Assembly: GCA_052298855.1 (NCBI GenBank)
Contig: DAVZXP010000006.1
Span: 1-64,000, forward strand
Length of the DNA: 64,000 nucleotides
From: Fimenecus sp052298855
Lineage (GTDB): Bacteria > Bacillota > Clostridia > Oscillospirales > Acutalibacteraceae
Direction: 5' to 3'
Shown here: piece by piece, positions 24,319 through 33,065 of the stretch
Layout of the letters: each line of letters begins with the position of its first letter
How positions within the stretch are numbered: position 1 is the first letter of the stretch
Program-made: the position numbers and the translations under genes
Notes under the pieces: model-generated
Database searches by the model: none
What the model was told of the DNA's origin: nothing
Seen by the model: only the letters and a program-made list of their open reading frames with translations

Positions 24319-25821
24319 ATGTTTAAGAAATTAAAATTAAATCTCGATAAAATAACCGAAAAGGTCGAGAGTAACAACAGCGAAACGCCGATTTCAGACT
24401 CACTCCAATATAACATTTCATATCTAAAGGAAAAATTCGGTGACAGCTTTGACATAATTTACAAATATTCGGATGTCGGCAAAAGCAAGGTCTGCTTTGT
24501 AATGGCGGACGGTATGTGCAACAATATGCTTGTGGTTGAACAGATAATGCGCCCGATATTTACGGCGGATAGTTTACCCGCAGAGCCGAGAAAAATGCTT
24601 AATTACATCAGCGCAAATGTTGTTGCGGGAATTGACCAAAGCGAAACACAGACTCTTGAAAAGGCGATTACCGACGTCCTGTCGGGCTTGGTTGTTTTCT
24701 TTGTTGACGGTGCGGATTTGTGCTGGAGCTACGGCGTTCAGGGCTTTCCGAAGAGAAGCATCGATGACGCACAGTCCGAGGTTCAGGAAAAGGGTGCGCA
24801 TGAGGGATTTACCGAAAGTTTTAAGGATAACGTTGCACTTTTGCGAAGACGGATACGCTCACCCGTTTTGAAATGTGAAGTCATTGAGGTCGGAGAAACG
24901 AGCAAAACGAGGGTTTGCGTTTGTTATATGTCCGACAGAGCAAAGCCGAAAACAGTTAAAGAAATCAAATCGAGGCTCAAAAACGCAAAGCTTGACACGG
25001 TGTTAGGCTCGGGCTATTTACGACCGTTTTTGGAAAACGGCGAGTTTTCTTTCTTTTCGTCGCTCGGTACAACCGAAAGACCTGACATTGCCTGTGGTGA
25101 AATGAACGAGGGCAGGGTGATTATTTTGACCGACGGAACACCGTTTGCCTTGATAGCACCATATATATTTATAGAGAATTTTCAGACAATGGACGACTAT
25201 AATATGCGTCCGTTTTATGTTGCGTTTATAAGATTATTAAAATATGTGTCTTTCTTTACCGCCGTATTTTTGCCCGGAATTTATGTTGCTCTTTGCACCT
25301 TTCATCAAGAGGTTTTGCCGATTTCAATGCTGTATGATATGGCGATACAGGAGAGTATAACGCCTTTCCCTGTAATGCTTGAAACAATATTTATTCACTT
25401 TGTTTATGAAATTGTCAGAGAGGCAGGCTTGCGTATGCCGAAGTCAGTAGGTCACGCCGTAAGTATCGTAGGCGGTCTTGTAATCGGAGATGCCGCTGTC
25501 AGTGCAGGACTTGTCGCAGCACCTATGTTGATAGTTGTTGCAATTTCCGCAATAACCTCTTTCGTTGTTCCGCATCTCTACCAAAGCGTTGCGGTATTAC
25601 GCTTTCTTTTAATGGTTATAGGCGGCTTTTTCGGATTTTACGGAATTGTAATTTGCTTCGGTGTGCTTCTCGTTGATTTATGTAAGGACGGACCTTATGA
25701 GGTGTCGGAGCTTTCTCCGTTAGCGCCGTTCGCTCCTGCGGGATTGCGAGATGCATTTATGCGGCTTGATTGGAGAAAATTAGGTGATAGAGATTTAAGA
25801 ATACAGAATATGGAGAAATAA
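24319..25821 (+). CDS. gerAA: Spore germination receptor subunit A (GerAA/SpoVAF family)
   Basis: A membrane subunit of a nutrient germinant receptor in the spore inner membrane. The family begins with a large soluble N-terminal domain (about 1-290), seen here with SDVGKSKVCFVMADGM and GFPKRSIDDAQSEVQEKGAHEGF, then five or so membrane spans with PYIFIENFQTMDDYN, LPGIYVALCTFH and VSIVGGLVIGDAAVSAGLV. An in-frame GTG lies 51 bases upstream, but the ATG has a GGTGAA SD at proper distance, giving 500 residues. It heads gerAA-gerAB-gerAC; the ORF is intact. Confidence 0.95.
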   Translation: MFKKLKLNLDKITEKVESNNSETPISDSLQYNISYLKEKFGDSFDIIYKYSDVGKSKVCFVMADGMCNNMLVVEQIMRPIFTADSLPAEPRKMLNYISANVVAGIDQSETQTLEKAITDVLSGLVVFFVDGADLCWSYGVQGFPKRSIDDAQSEVQEKGAHEGFTESFKDNVALLRRRIRSPVLKCEVIEVGETSKTRVCVCYMSDRAKPKTVKEIKSRLKNAKLDTVLGSGYLRPFLENGEFSFFSSLGTTERPDIACGEMNEGRVIILTDGTPFALIAPYIFIENFQTMDDYNMRPFYVAFIRLLKYVSFFTAVFLPGIYVALCTFHQEVLPISMLYDMAIQESITPFPVMLETIFIHFVYEIVREAGLRMPKSVGHAVSIVGGLVIGDAAVSAGLVAAPMLIVVAISAITSFVVPHLYQSVAVLRFLLMVIGGFFGFYGIVICFGVLLVDLCKDGPYEVSELSPLAPFAPAGLRDAFMRLDWRKLGDRDLRIQNMEK

Positions 25822-26901
25822 ATGGAAAAGGTACAAAAAATCAGTACGGCGCAGTTTTTCTCATTGCTTTTGCTTTCAAGGCTTTTGACAACGCTTACCT
25901 TTATGCCTGTTTTCGAAATGAAGGTTAATAATCTTGATTATATAGTCGCAATTTTGCTTGGAAGTGCCGTAATGCTCTTTCTTCTTTTGCCGATGTATTA
26001 CCTATTCAAAAACAGCAACGGAAAGGGCGTTTTAGAACTTGCGGCGGATATTTCTCCGACCTTTTCAAAGGTGTTGTGCGTGCTTTATGTCGCTTTTTTC
26101 TTGATTGACGCTTATGCAACCCTTTTAAGACTTAATCTGTTTGTCGCTTCTGCGGTCTTTCCCGAAACGGACACAAGCTTTTTCATACTTTTGACTCTTT
26201 TTGCGGTTTGCTTTTCGGCGACAAAGGGTATTGAGGCACTCGGCAGGGCAGGGAGCATTTCTCTTGTGATACTCATCACTTCATTTATTCTTGTCCTTTT
26301 GACAATGCTTTCAAGGGTGGATATAAACAATCTTTCGCCCATATTTTATGACGGGGCAAAGCCTATTTTGACGGTTGCGTGGACTGTGGTAATCAGAACA
26401 ACCGAGCCTGTCGCAATTTCTGTTATGTTGCCGAGAGTTACGGGAAATGTCAAGAAAAGCGTTGTTTTATGGACATCGTTTTTTGCAATATTTGTGTCGG
26501 TTTTATTTTTTATGCTTTTTACCACCTCGGGCGACAGCGCACTTCTCAATATGTTCCCCGTTCATTCAATGGCAATGCTCTCGGAATTCGGCTTAATTGA
26601 ACGGCTTGATGTGCTTTTGACAGGCGTGTGGATAATTTCCGCATTTATCAAAATTGCGTTTGTTATCTATATCGTAAACGATATTTTACAGCGCAGCTTT
26701 CAGCTGAAATGCAAGGGCTTAATTTCCTATCTTTCGGGTGCGTTGATTTTTACGTCAGTAATGCTGATGTCTAAAAACATTGAAAATTTCCGTTACACCT
26801 CAAACGTAACCGAAAAATCGGTGCTGTTTATTCTGTTTGCAGTCTTAATCCCTTGTACGCTTATGCTTATTAGAAAAATAAAACGGAGGACGACGTGTTG
26901 A
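25822..26901 (+). CDS. gerAB: Spore germination receptor subunit B, permease-like (GerAB family)
   Basis: An APC-superfamily transporter-like protein of 359 residues with about ten membrane spans, from KISTAQFFSLLLLSRLLTTL to a basic C-terminal tail. In GerA receptors the B subunit binds the germinant; the ligand cannot be read from sequence. It starts one base after the gerAA stop, and its end overlaps the start of gerAC. Confidence 0.92.
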   Translation: MEKVQKISTAQFFSLLLLSRLLTTLTFMPVFEMKVNNLDYIVAILLGSAVMLFLLLPMYYLFKNSNGKGVLELAADISPTFSKVLCVLYVAFFLIDAYATLLRLNLFVASAVFPETDTSFFILLTLFAVCFSATKGIEALGRAGSISLVILITSFILVLLTMLSRVDINNLSPIFYDGAKPILTVAWTVVIRTTEPVAISVMLPRVTGNVKKSVVLWTSFFAIFVSVLFFMLFTTSGDSALLNMFPVHSMAMLSEFGLIERLDVLLTGVWIISAFIKIAFVIYIVNDILQRSFQLKCKGLISYLSGALIFTSVMLMSKNIENFRYTSNVTEKSVLFILFAVLIPCTLMLIRKIKRRTTC

Positions 26902-28061
26902 AAAGCCTCAAAACCTTATTGAAAATTTTATTGATTTTGACTGCTCTTTTAGCTTTCGGCGGTTGCAGCTCGCATAATTCAAAGCTTGAATTGAAAAACA
27001 GGCTTATAGTTCAGGGCATAGGCATAGACAAGGCAGACGGACAGCTTTCCATATCCGTTCAAGCACTAAACACGGACGTTTCAAGCAATTCCGCTGCCTC
27101 GGGTGCGCCCGACGAGGTTGTAAAATACTATTGTGTAAAAGGTAAATCTGTTTCCGGGGCGATCGGAAAACTATCCGATATAACGGGGAGCGATCCGCTT
27201 ATTTCACAAAACAGAATTGTGGTTTTCGGCAGAGAGTTCGCACAGGAGGGCATAGAGGACTATCTTGACGATTTCGTGCGCACAACGCAGAACAGAACAA
27301 CCGTTTACGTTGCTGTTGCCGACGGAAAGGCAGAGGATATTATCTTTGCAAGGCTCGGCGAAAACATTGTACCTGCAAGACGTGCGGAACAGATTATACG
27401 CTCGGCGGATTTCAATGCCAATGTAGTAAGCACAAGGGTGTTTGAGCTTCTCAATACGTTCTCAGACGGTACGGCTTCGGCGGCTTTACCCGTGTTAAAA
27501 TGCACAAAGGGCGACAAAACCGATACAATAGAAATCACGTCTACGGCGATTTTCAAGGACGAACGGTTGATAGACGAAACAGATGGCGAAATCGCAACGG
27601 GCATACTCTGGGCAAATGACAGAATAGGTCACGGCGAGATAACCTTTGATGATGAAAACGGGGTAACAATCACCGCAAATGTCATAAAAAGCAAAACTAA
27701 AATCAAAACGAAAATCAAGGACGGGAAGCCCTGCTTTGATATAAAAATCAAATGCTCACTTGATTTAAGCGAAGTCAATAAGAATGTTTTTCAGGTTATG
27801 GAGCTTTCGGAAATAAGCGAGATTGGAAATTGTGCGGAACAAACGATTAAAAATTATGTTGAAAACAGTATAAACGAGTGTATAATGAATGAGTCGGCAG
27901 ATGTTTTCGGCTTCGGCAGACGGTTGAAAAGGACTTGTCCGAGGTATTATAAAACGAATGTTGGCGATTGGGGAGAAATTATGAAAGCTTGTGAATACAA
28001 TACACAGGTTGATGTAAAAATCGAGAGAGTGGGAGGTTCGGTCGCAAGGCTGTACAAGTGA
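26895..28061 (+). CDS. gerAC: Spore germination receptor lipoprotein subunit C (GerAC family)
   Basis: A 388-residue lipoprotein of the Ger(x)C family. The N-terminal hydrophobic segment ends in a lipobox FGGC with lipidated Cys near residue 24. The mature part contains LIVQGIGIDKADGQ, QNRIVVFGREFAQEGI and the C-terminal domain around WGEIMKACEYNTQVDVKIER. Start is GTG (TTG one codon later is equally possible with the GGAGGA SD). The preceding gerAB stop overlaps. The gene completes an A-B-C receptor set. Confidence 0.93.
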   Translation: MLKSLKTLLKILLILTALLAFGGCSSHNSKLELKNRLIVQGIGIDKADGQLSISVQALNTDVSSNSAASGAPDEVVKYYCVKGKSVSGAIGKLSDITGSDPLISQNRIVVFGREFAQEGIEDYLDDFVRTTQNRTTVYVAVADGKAEDIIFARLGENIVPARRAEQIIRSADFNANVVSTRVFELLNTFSDGTASAALPVLKCTKGDKTDTIEITSTAIFKDERLIDETDGEIATGILWANDRIGHGEITFDDENGVTITANVIKSKTKIKTKIKDGKPCFDIKIKCSLDLSEVNKNVFQVMELSEISEIGNCAEQTIKNYVENSINECIMNESADVFGFGRRLKRTCPRYYKTNVGDWGEIMKACEYNTQVDVKIERVGGSVARLYK

Positions 28062-28063
28062 TT

Positions 28064-28363
28064 ATGACAACGTTTGAGAAGATATACGAATGTGTAAAGC
28101 AGATACCGAAGGGCAAGGTCGCAACCTACGGTCAAATAGCCTTGCTTGCAGGAAATCCGAGATGGGCGAGGGTGGTCGGCTACGCCTTGCACCAAAATCC
28201 CGACCCGTCAACGATAAAATGTCATAGGGTCGTAAACAGAAACGGCAGAGTATCCGAAGCCTTTGTGTTCGGCGGAATGAATATGCAAATCGACCTGCTT
28301 CGCCGAGAGGGCGTAGAGGTGAGCGACGACGGCTATGTCGATTTGAAAAAATATCAGTGGTAG
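28064..28363 (+). CDS. MGMT-family DNA alkyltransferase-like protein
   Basis: A 99-residue protein equal to the DNA-binding C-terminal domain of O6-alkylguanine-DNA alkyltransferases: IPKGKVATYGQIALLAG (recognition helix region), ARVVGYALHQNP, and the active-site motif as KCHRVV. The Cys is present, so it differs from Cys-lacking ATL proteins, but the Pro of PCHRV is Lys. The N-terminal domain of Ada/Ogt is missing. An alternative GTG start overlaps the gerAC stop (GTGA). The ATG has no strong SD, so translation is probably coupled to gerAC, placing a DNA repair gene inside a germination operon. Confidence 0.85.
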   Translation: MTTFEKIYECVKQIPKGKVATYGQIALLAGNPRWARVVGYALHQNPDPSTIKCHRVVNRNGRVSEAFVFGGMNMQIDLLRREGVEVSDDGYVDLKKYQW

Positions 28364-28380
28364 ATTGAATATCTCACAAT

Positions 28381-28717
28381 GTAGGGCAGGGGCTTGCTCC
28401 CGCCGAGCAGACTAAAAAATACATATAAACTATTGGTTATTATCAAATAAAATTGAACATCATATCGTAGGGGGCGAACTGTGTTCGCCTGTCAAAATTT
28501 ATATAAAAATAGGCGAACACAGTTCGCCTCTACGGGTTGTTGGTATATTTTAATATCATTTTAGCCGTGAATTGTCATATATCAATAACAATCGACGGCG
28601 GGAGCAAGCCCCCGCCCTACGCTGTAAAGGGGAATTTGCAAAATATGATAACTAATGGCTATTATCAAATTTGAAAATCATATTAAACCGTAGGGACAAC
28701 CCTTGCGGTTGTCCGTG
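28381..28717. repeat. Palindromic-repeat cluster A (CGTAGGG family, five units)
   Basis: Five short palindromes with a (C)GTAGGG lead. Unit 1 (28381-28405, forward) and unit 4 (28594-28621, reverse) are the same GGCGGGGGCTTGCTCCCGCC type. Units 2 (28467-28491, forward) and 3 (28511-28536, reverse) are the GGCGAACTGTGTTCGCC type, so the pairs nest inside each other. Unit 5 (28688-28717, forward) has GACAACC/GGTTGTC arms. AT-rich spacers contain sequences also found in the other clusters. Non-coding, downstream of the alkyltransferase gene. Confidence 0.85.
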
Positions 28718-28757
28718 GATCTAATCAAATCTTAATTTATCGTCACCAATATATAAT

Positions 28758-28786
28758 TTGCTTTTTTCCTGTATTTGTTGTATGAT
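28758..28786 (+). promoter_or_regulatory. Sigma-A promoter of the TIGR03960 gene
   Basis: TTGCTT, 17 bases, TATGAT, with a likely leader of about 20 bases before the ATG. Confidence 0.6.
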
Positions 28787-28814
28787 TTACCTATCAAACT
28801 AACAGAGGTAAAAT

Positions 28815-30659
28815 ATGCTTTCTAAACAATTGGAAAAACTTTTGAAAAATGTTCAAAAACCTGCACGCTATACAGGCGGCGAGTTTAACAGCGTTATAAA
28901 AGATAAGGACAAGGTGGAATTCAGATATGCCTTCTGTTTCCCCGACAACTATGAAATCGGTATGTCGCACCTCGGTATGAAAATCCTTTACTCTCTCATA
29001 AATGCCCGTGAAGAAGCGTGGTGTGAGAGGGTTTTTGCACCGTGGGAAGATATGGAAAAGCTTATGCGTGAAAACGGTATTCCGCTTTACGGACTTGAAA
29101 GCGGCGACAGCATAAAGGACTTTGATATGATAGGCTTTACCATGCAGTATGAGATGAGCTATACCAATGTGCTCAATATGCTTGATTTGGCAGGCTTGCC
29201 CGTTCGCAGTAAGGACAGAACCGATTTGACGCCGATTATATGTGCAGGCGGTCCGTGCGTTTGCAACCCCGAGCCGATAGCTGATTTCATTGATATTTTC
29301 ACACCCGGCGAGGGCGAGGAAATTGTAAACGAGCTTATCGACCTTTTGGAAAAGCACAAAAAATTAGGCTCTACAAAGCTTGAATTTTTGCGTGAAGCCG
29401 CTCAGCTTGAGGGCGTTTATGTTCCTGCGTTTTATGATGTAAATTATAACGATGACGGTACAATCAAAGAGGTTGTAAACAGGGAGAATGCACCGAAAAT
29501 CGTTAAAAAGAGAATTATCTCCGATTTGAACACTGTGTTTTATCCCGAAAATTTTGTCGTGCCGTTTATCGAGGTTGTTCACGACAGAGCTGTGTCGGAA
29601 ATTTTCAGAGGCTGTATTCGAGGCTGCCGCTTTTGTCAGGCAGGCTTTATTTACCGTCCTATCAGAGAAAAAACGAGCGACGTTATAAACAAGCAGGCGA
29701 AAACGCTTTGTGACAGCACGGGATATGATGAAATTTCCCTTTGCTCCTTGAGCACAAGCGATTACACGGAAATTGACAAGCTCATTCCGAAAATGTTTGA
29801 TTGGGCGCTGAAAGAAAATATAAATGTATCCTTGCCGTCGCTTCGTGTTGATAACTTCTCCGACGAGCTTATGGAGGAGCTTAAAAAGGTACGTCGAAGC
29901 GGTCTTACCTTTGCACCCGAAGCAGGTACGCAGAGACTTCGTGACGCTATCAATAAGAATGTAACCGAGGGCGAGGTTGTAAGAACTGCCGAAAAAGCGT
30001 TTGCAGGCGGTTGGACTACCGTTAAACTTTACTTTATGATGGGCTTGCCTACGGAAACGCTTGAGGATATTGAGGGCATAGCGGAGCTTGCACAGACAGT
30101 TGTAAATACATACTATAAAAATCCCGACAGACCGAAAGGAAAGTCCGTTACGGTTAATATAAGCGTTGCGTCATTTGTTCCGAAGCCGTTTACTCCGTTT
30201 CAATGGGAACCGCAGGATACTAAGCCTATGCTTGAGGAAAAGCAGAAGCATTTGCTCGAAAGCGTTAAAACTCATAAGATACAGGTCTCCTATCACGAAT
30301 CGCAGACAAGTGTGTTAGAGGGCGTTTTTGCAAGGGGTGACAGAAAGCTCTGTGACGTTATCGAAACGGCTTGGCGCAAGGGCTGTAAATTTGACAGCTG
30401 GGATGAATTTTTCAGATTTGACCTTTGGGAAGAAGCGTTCAAGGAATGTGGAGTTTCTATGGAATTCTATGCAAACCGTAAGCGTGAGTTTGATGAAATT
30501 CTTCCGTGGGATATGTTCGATTACGGCATAAGGAAAGACTTCCTTATCGAAGAAAACAAAAAGGCACACGAGAGCGTTACAACGCCTAATTGCCGCCAAA
30601 AATGTGCGGCTTGCGGTGCGGCAAGGCTCAACGGAGGAAAATGCGATGCGAAACGTTAG
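28815..30659 (+). CDS. TIGR03960 family B12-binding-domain radical SAM protein
   Basis: A 614-residue protein. The N-terminal half contains a cobalamin-binding-like domain (about 40-180). The radical SAM core starts near EIFRGCIRGCRFCQAGF, with the 4Fe-4S Cys triad CxxxCxxC. Later, TVKLYFMMGLPTET is a typical radical SAM beta-strand, and a C-terminal CxxxCxxC-like group (CRQKCAACGA) may hold another cofactor or zinc. The family is widespread in Firmicutes next to DUF2344 genes, and its substrate is not established; tRNA or ribosome modification has been guessed. The next gene overlaps its end. Confidence 0.9.
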   Translation: MLSKQLEKLLKNVQKPARYTGGEFNSVIKDKDKVEFRYAFCFPDNYEIGMSHLGMKILYSLINAREEAWCERVFAPWEDMEKLMRENGIPLYGLESGDSIKDFDMIGFTMQYEMSYTNVLNMLDLAGLPVRSKDRTDLTPIICAGGPCVCNPEPIADFIDIFTPGEGEEIVNELIDLLEKHKKLGSTKLEFLREAAQLEGVYVPAFYDVNYNDDGTIKEVVNRENAPKIVKKRIISDLNTVFYPENFVVPFIEVVHDRAVSEIFRGCIRGCRFCQAGFIYRPIREKTSDVINKQAKTLCDSTGYDEISLCSLSTSDYTEIDKLIPKMFDWALKENINVSLPSLRVDNFSDELMEELKKVRRSGLTFAPEAGTQRLRDAINKNVTEGEVVRTAEKAFAGGWTTVKLYFMMGLPTETLEDIEGIAELAQTVVNTYYKNPDRPKGKSVTVNISVASFVPKPFTPFQWEPQDTKPMLEEKQKHLLESVKTHKIQVSYHESQTSVLEGVFARGDRKLCDVIETAWRKGCKFDSWDEFFRFDLWEEAFKECGVSMEFYANRKREFDEILPWDMFDYGIRKDFLIEENKKAHESVTTPNCRQKCAACGAARLNGGKCDAKR

Positions 30660-31311
30660 AATTTTCTTTGAGAAAAAAGATATAGCAAAGTATATTTCTC
30701 ACCTTGACCTTATGCGCTGTTTTTCAAGGGCGATAAAGCGTGCGGGAATTTCAATTTGGTACACGGAGGGTTTTAACCCGAGACCGTTTATGACATTTTC
30801 TTTACCGCTTTCACTCGGTACGGAGAGTTTTTGCGAGTCGGTTGATGTGCGCATAACGGATGAAATGACCGATGAAGAAATCGTCAAAAGGCTCAACGGC
30901 GCAATGCCTACGGGAATTGTTGTTACCTCGGCTTCCGAGCCTGTCCATAAGTCGGATGAAATCAGATGGGCAAGATTTATAATTACACTTGAAACAAATG
31001 ACAAACAAGAAGTTCTCGAAAGTGTAAACAATAAAATTTCGGCAAGTGAGATTATCGTTGAGAAGCAGGGCAAGAAGGGCAGAAAAAAAGTCTTAAAGCA
31101 AATTGATATAAAGGGCGATATTTCTTCGTATGAGCTTTGCGAGTGCGAAAACGGTGTCAAATTGACCGTTGTGCTTTCGGCAGGAATGAGAAATAATATA
31201 AATCCCATGCTTTTGCTTGACGCCGTAACTTCGGATGTAAAAGAGCTTATCGAAGCGGTTAATATAGTAAAAGAAAAGATGTATCTTGAAGATATGTCGG
31301 AATTTTGCTGA
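30646..31311 (+). CDS. DUF2344/TIGR03936 radical SAM-linked protein
   Basis: A 221-residue protein from an ATG that follows GGAGGAAAATGCG; a frame-compatible start 42 bases upstream lacks an SD. It begins NVRIFFEKKDIAKYISHLDL and continues FSRAIKRAGISIWYTEGFNPRP, the hallmark of DUF2344. In many genomes this domain is fused to the C-terminus of the preceding radical SAM protein, and here it is a separate gene overlapping by 14 bases. They should act as one complex; the reaction is unknown. Confidence 0.88.
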   Translation: MRNVRIFFEKKDIAKYISHLDLMRCFSRAIKRAGISIWYTEGFNPRPFMTFSLPLSLGTESFCESVDVRITDEMTDEEIVKRLNGAMPTGIVVTSASEPVHKSDEIRWARFIITLETNDKQEVLESVNNKISASEIIVEKQGKKGRKKVLKQIDIKGDISSYELCECENGVKLTVVLSAGMRNNINPMLLLDAVTSDVKELIEAVNIVKEKMYLEDMSEFC

Positions 31312-31326
31312 ATTTTGAAAAAACAC

Positions 31327-31355
31327 TTGCTTTTTTCATCACCTTGTGATATTAT
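31327..31355 (+). promoter_or_regulatory. Sigma-A promoter of rplS
   Basis: TTGCTT, 17 bases, TATTAT, upstream of a long (about 120-base) leader. Confidence 0.65.
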
Positions 31356-31361
31356 ATTTTA

Positions 31362-31484
31362 GCATTTCGGCGCTTGTATGTATTTTTATATGCAAACGGC
31401 AGTTAATGGCAACATTAAAGCGGGCGGTCCTCTGCGTATGTATTTTACGGAATGAACGCTTGAAAACAATTTTGGAGGTTCATT
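31362..31484 (+). promoter_or_regulatory. Possible structured 5' leader of rplS (ribosomal protein leader)
   Basis: About 120 bases lie between the likely start site and the rplS ATG. They contain pairable blocks AAGCG (31416) and CGCTT (31456) around a region with GGCGGTCC. L19 leaders that bind the ribosomal protein are known in Firmicutes. I cannot confirm the consensus by eye, so this is a weak call. Confidence 0.3.
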
Positions 31485-31829
31485 ATGGACGCATTGAAAA
31501 TTATGACAGAGGGCATGCTTAAAGAAGAGCGCCCGAACATCAACATCGGTGATGTTGTTAAGGTTCACGTTAAAATCCGTGAGGGCGAGAGAGAAAGAAT
31601 TCAGATTTTCGAAGGCACAATCATTGCTCGCAAGGGCAGCGGTGTTTCGGAGACATTCACAGTTCGTCGTGTTTCTTACGGCGTAGGTGTTGAAAAGGTA
31701 TTCCCCGTAAACTCACCCAACGTTGCTAAGGTTGAGCTCGTTAGAAGCGGTAGAGTTCGCAGAAGCAAGCTTTATTATCTTCGTGACAGAGTCGGCAAGG
31801 CAGCTAAGGTTAAAGAGCTTGTCAGATAA
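31485..31829 (+). CDS. rplS: 50S ribosomal protein L19
   Basis: A 114-residue ribosomal protein at the 30S-50S interface. It has the signature IRRxxGxGVEKVFPxxSP region (here RRVSYGVGVEKVFPVNSP) and the basic tail RRSKLYYLRDRVGKAAKV. Start has a TTTTGGAGG SD. It is followed by a strong terminator, so the lepB genes downstream have their own promoter. Confidence 0.98.
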   Translation: MDALKIMTEGMLKEERPNINIGDVVKVHVKIREGERERIQIFEGTIIARKGSGVSETFTVRRVSYGVGVEKVFPVNSPNVAKVELVRSGRVRRSKLYYLRDRVGKAAKVKELVR

Positions 31830-31844
31830 TTTTAACAAAGCATT

Positions 31845-31875
31845 AAGGAACGGTTTTTCCGTTCCTTATTTTTTT
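31845..31875 (+). terminator. Terminator of rplS
   Basis: A 9-bp stem, AAGGAACGG/CCGTTCCTT, with a 5-base loop and a following T tract. Confidence 0.9.
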
Positions 31876-31885
31876 ACGAAAACCT

Positions 31886-31914
31886 TTGCATTTTCAAGGC
31901 TTTTGTATTATAAT
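31886..31914 (+). promoter_or_regulatory. Sigma-A promoter of the lepB-lepB-rbgA-rnhB-yraN operon
   Basis: TTGCAT, 17 bases, perfect TATAAT. Confidence 0.75.
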
Positions 31915-31943
31915 TACTCTATATAATAGGGTAGGTGTGTAAA

Positions 31944-32531
31944 TTGAGAAAAACAGAAGATATAAGGATATACTTTGACGAGCTTGAAAGCTCTTATTCG
32001 GAGACTTCAAAATCGTGGAAATTTGCATATAACTGGATCGATTCACTTGTGTTTGCATTGGTGGGGATTGCTATCGTGTTTACACTTCTTTTCAGAGTTG
32101 TAGGTGTAAACGGCGAATCGATGAAGCCTACTCTTAACAGCGGAGATTGGCTTACTGTCAAGGCGATTAACACAACCTACGAGCGTGGCGACATTGTCGT
32201 TATAACTCAGCCGAATTCTCTCAATGAACCGCTTATCAAAAGAGTTGTAGCAGTTGCAGGGGACACGGTTGACATAAATTTTGCACAGGGAACGGTTAAA
32301 ATCAACGGCGAGCTTATCAACGAGCCTTATATAGCGGAGCCTACCGAGAGAATGTTTGACGTTGCTTTTCCCGTGACTGTGCCGGACGGCTGCGTATTTG
32401 TTATGGGAGACAACAGAAATAACTCTCTTGACAGCCGTTCAACAACGGTTGGCTTTATTGATACAAGATATTTATTGGGAACGGCAGAATTCAGACTTTT
32501 CCCCATCGGACATTGGAAAATAGGTGCGTAA
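31944..32531 (+). CDS. lepB: Signal peptidase I (first copy)
   Basis: A membrane serine protease cleaving Sec/Tat signal peptides outside the membrane. The 195-residue protein has one membrane span (about 32-54) followed by the catalytic Ser in GVNGESMKPTL, the Lys base in PLIKRVVAVAGD and the box VMGDNRNNSLDSR. Start is taken as TTG with AGGTG 6 bases upstream; GTG nine bases earlier is the alternative, with a weaker SD. Another signal peptidase gene follows with no gap. Confidence 0.93.
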   Translation: MRKTEDIRIYFDELESSYSETSKSWKFAYNWIDSLVFALVGIAIVFTLLFRVVGVNGESMKPTLNSGDWLTVKAINTTYERGDIVVITQPNSLNEPLIKRVVAVAGDTVDINFAQGTVKINGELINEPYIAEPTERMFDVAFPVTVPDGCVFVMGDNRNNSLDSRSTTVGFIDTRYLLGTAEFRLFPIGHWKIGA

Positions 32532-33061
32532 TGAAACAGAAACAAGCAGCAGCGATTTATGATTTTGCGTCGGTATTACTCACGTCGATTATAGCGGTGG
32601 CGGTAATATTTACGTTTTTCTTCAAAATATCCACAGTAAACGGCGACTCTATGAGGAACACCCTGCATAACGGCGATCAGCTGATTATTACCGCACATGA
32701 CAGCGACGTTAAGTACGGCGATATTGTAATCGTTTCACAGCCAAACGCATATGACGAGGTGCTTGTAAAAAGAGTAATTGCAACAGGTGGTCAAACTATA
32801 AATATTGACGCCGTTACTCACGAAGTATCGGTTGACGGCGTTGTGTTGGACGAGCCGTATATCAGAGAGAAAACGAGATTGCTCGGCGATGCCTTTAATT
32901 ATCCCGTAACCGTACCCGAGGGTTGCGTATTTGTTATGGGTGATAACCGTAACGAATCGGGCGATTCAAGATACAGAGCAGTCGGAATGATTGACGAAAG
33001 ATACATTGTCGGTCAGGCGGTTTACAGAATCGGCGACAGTTCGCTTTTGACGAAGGATTGA
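32531..33061 (+). CDS. lepB: Signal peptidase I (second copy)
   Basis: A 176-residue paralogue of the preceding gene. Catalytic Ser is in VNGDSMRNTL and Lys in VLVKRVIATGGQ; VFVMGDNRNESGDSR closes the active site. The TAATG overlap with the first copy implies coupled translation. The start chosen has AGGTG upstream; an in-frame TTG 18 bases before lies within the first gene. Both copies keep all catalytic residues, so neither looks decayed; they may have different substrates. Confidence 0.93.
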   Translation: MKQKQAAAIYDFASVLLTSIIAVAVIFTFFFKISTVNGDSMRNTLHNGDQLIITAHDSDVKYGDIVIVSQPNAYDEVLVKRVIATGGQTINIDAVTHEVSVDGVVLDEPYIREKTRLLGDAFNYPVTVPEGCVFVMGDNRNESGDSRYRAVGMIDERYIVGQAVYRIGDSSLLTKD

Positions 33062-33065
33062 GGAT

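Noticed and set aside
23283..24326. Long + strand open frame of 347 codons opposite the DUF4363 and DUF421 genes
   Set aside because: It mirrors two well-supported reverse-strand genes, has no SD or known domain, and its Ser/Phe/Ile-rich composition is that of an antisense shadow.
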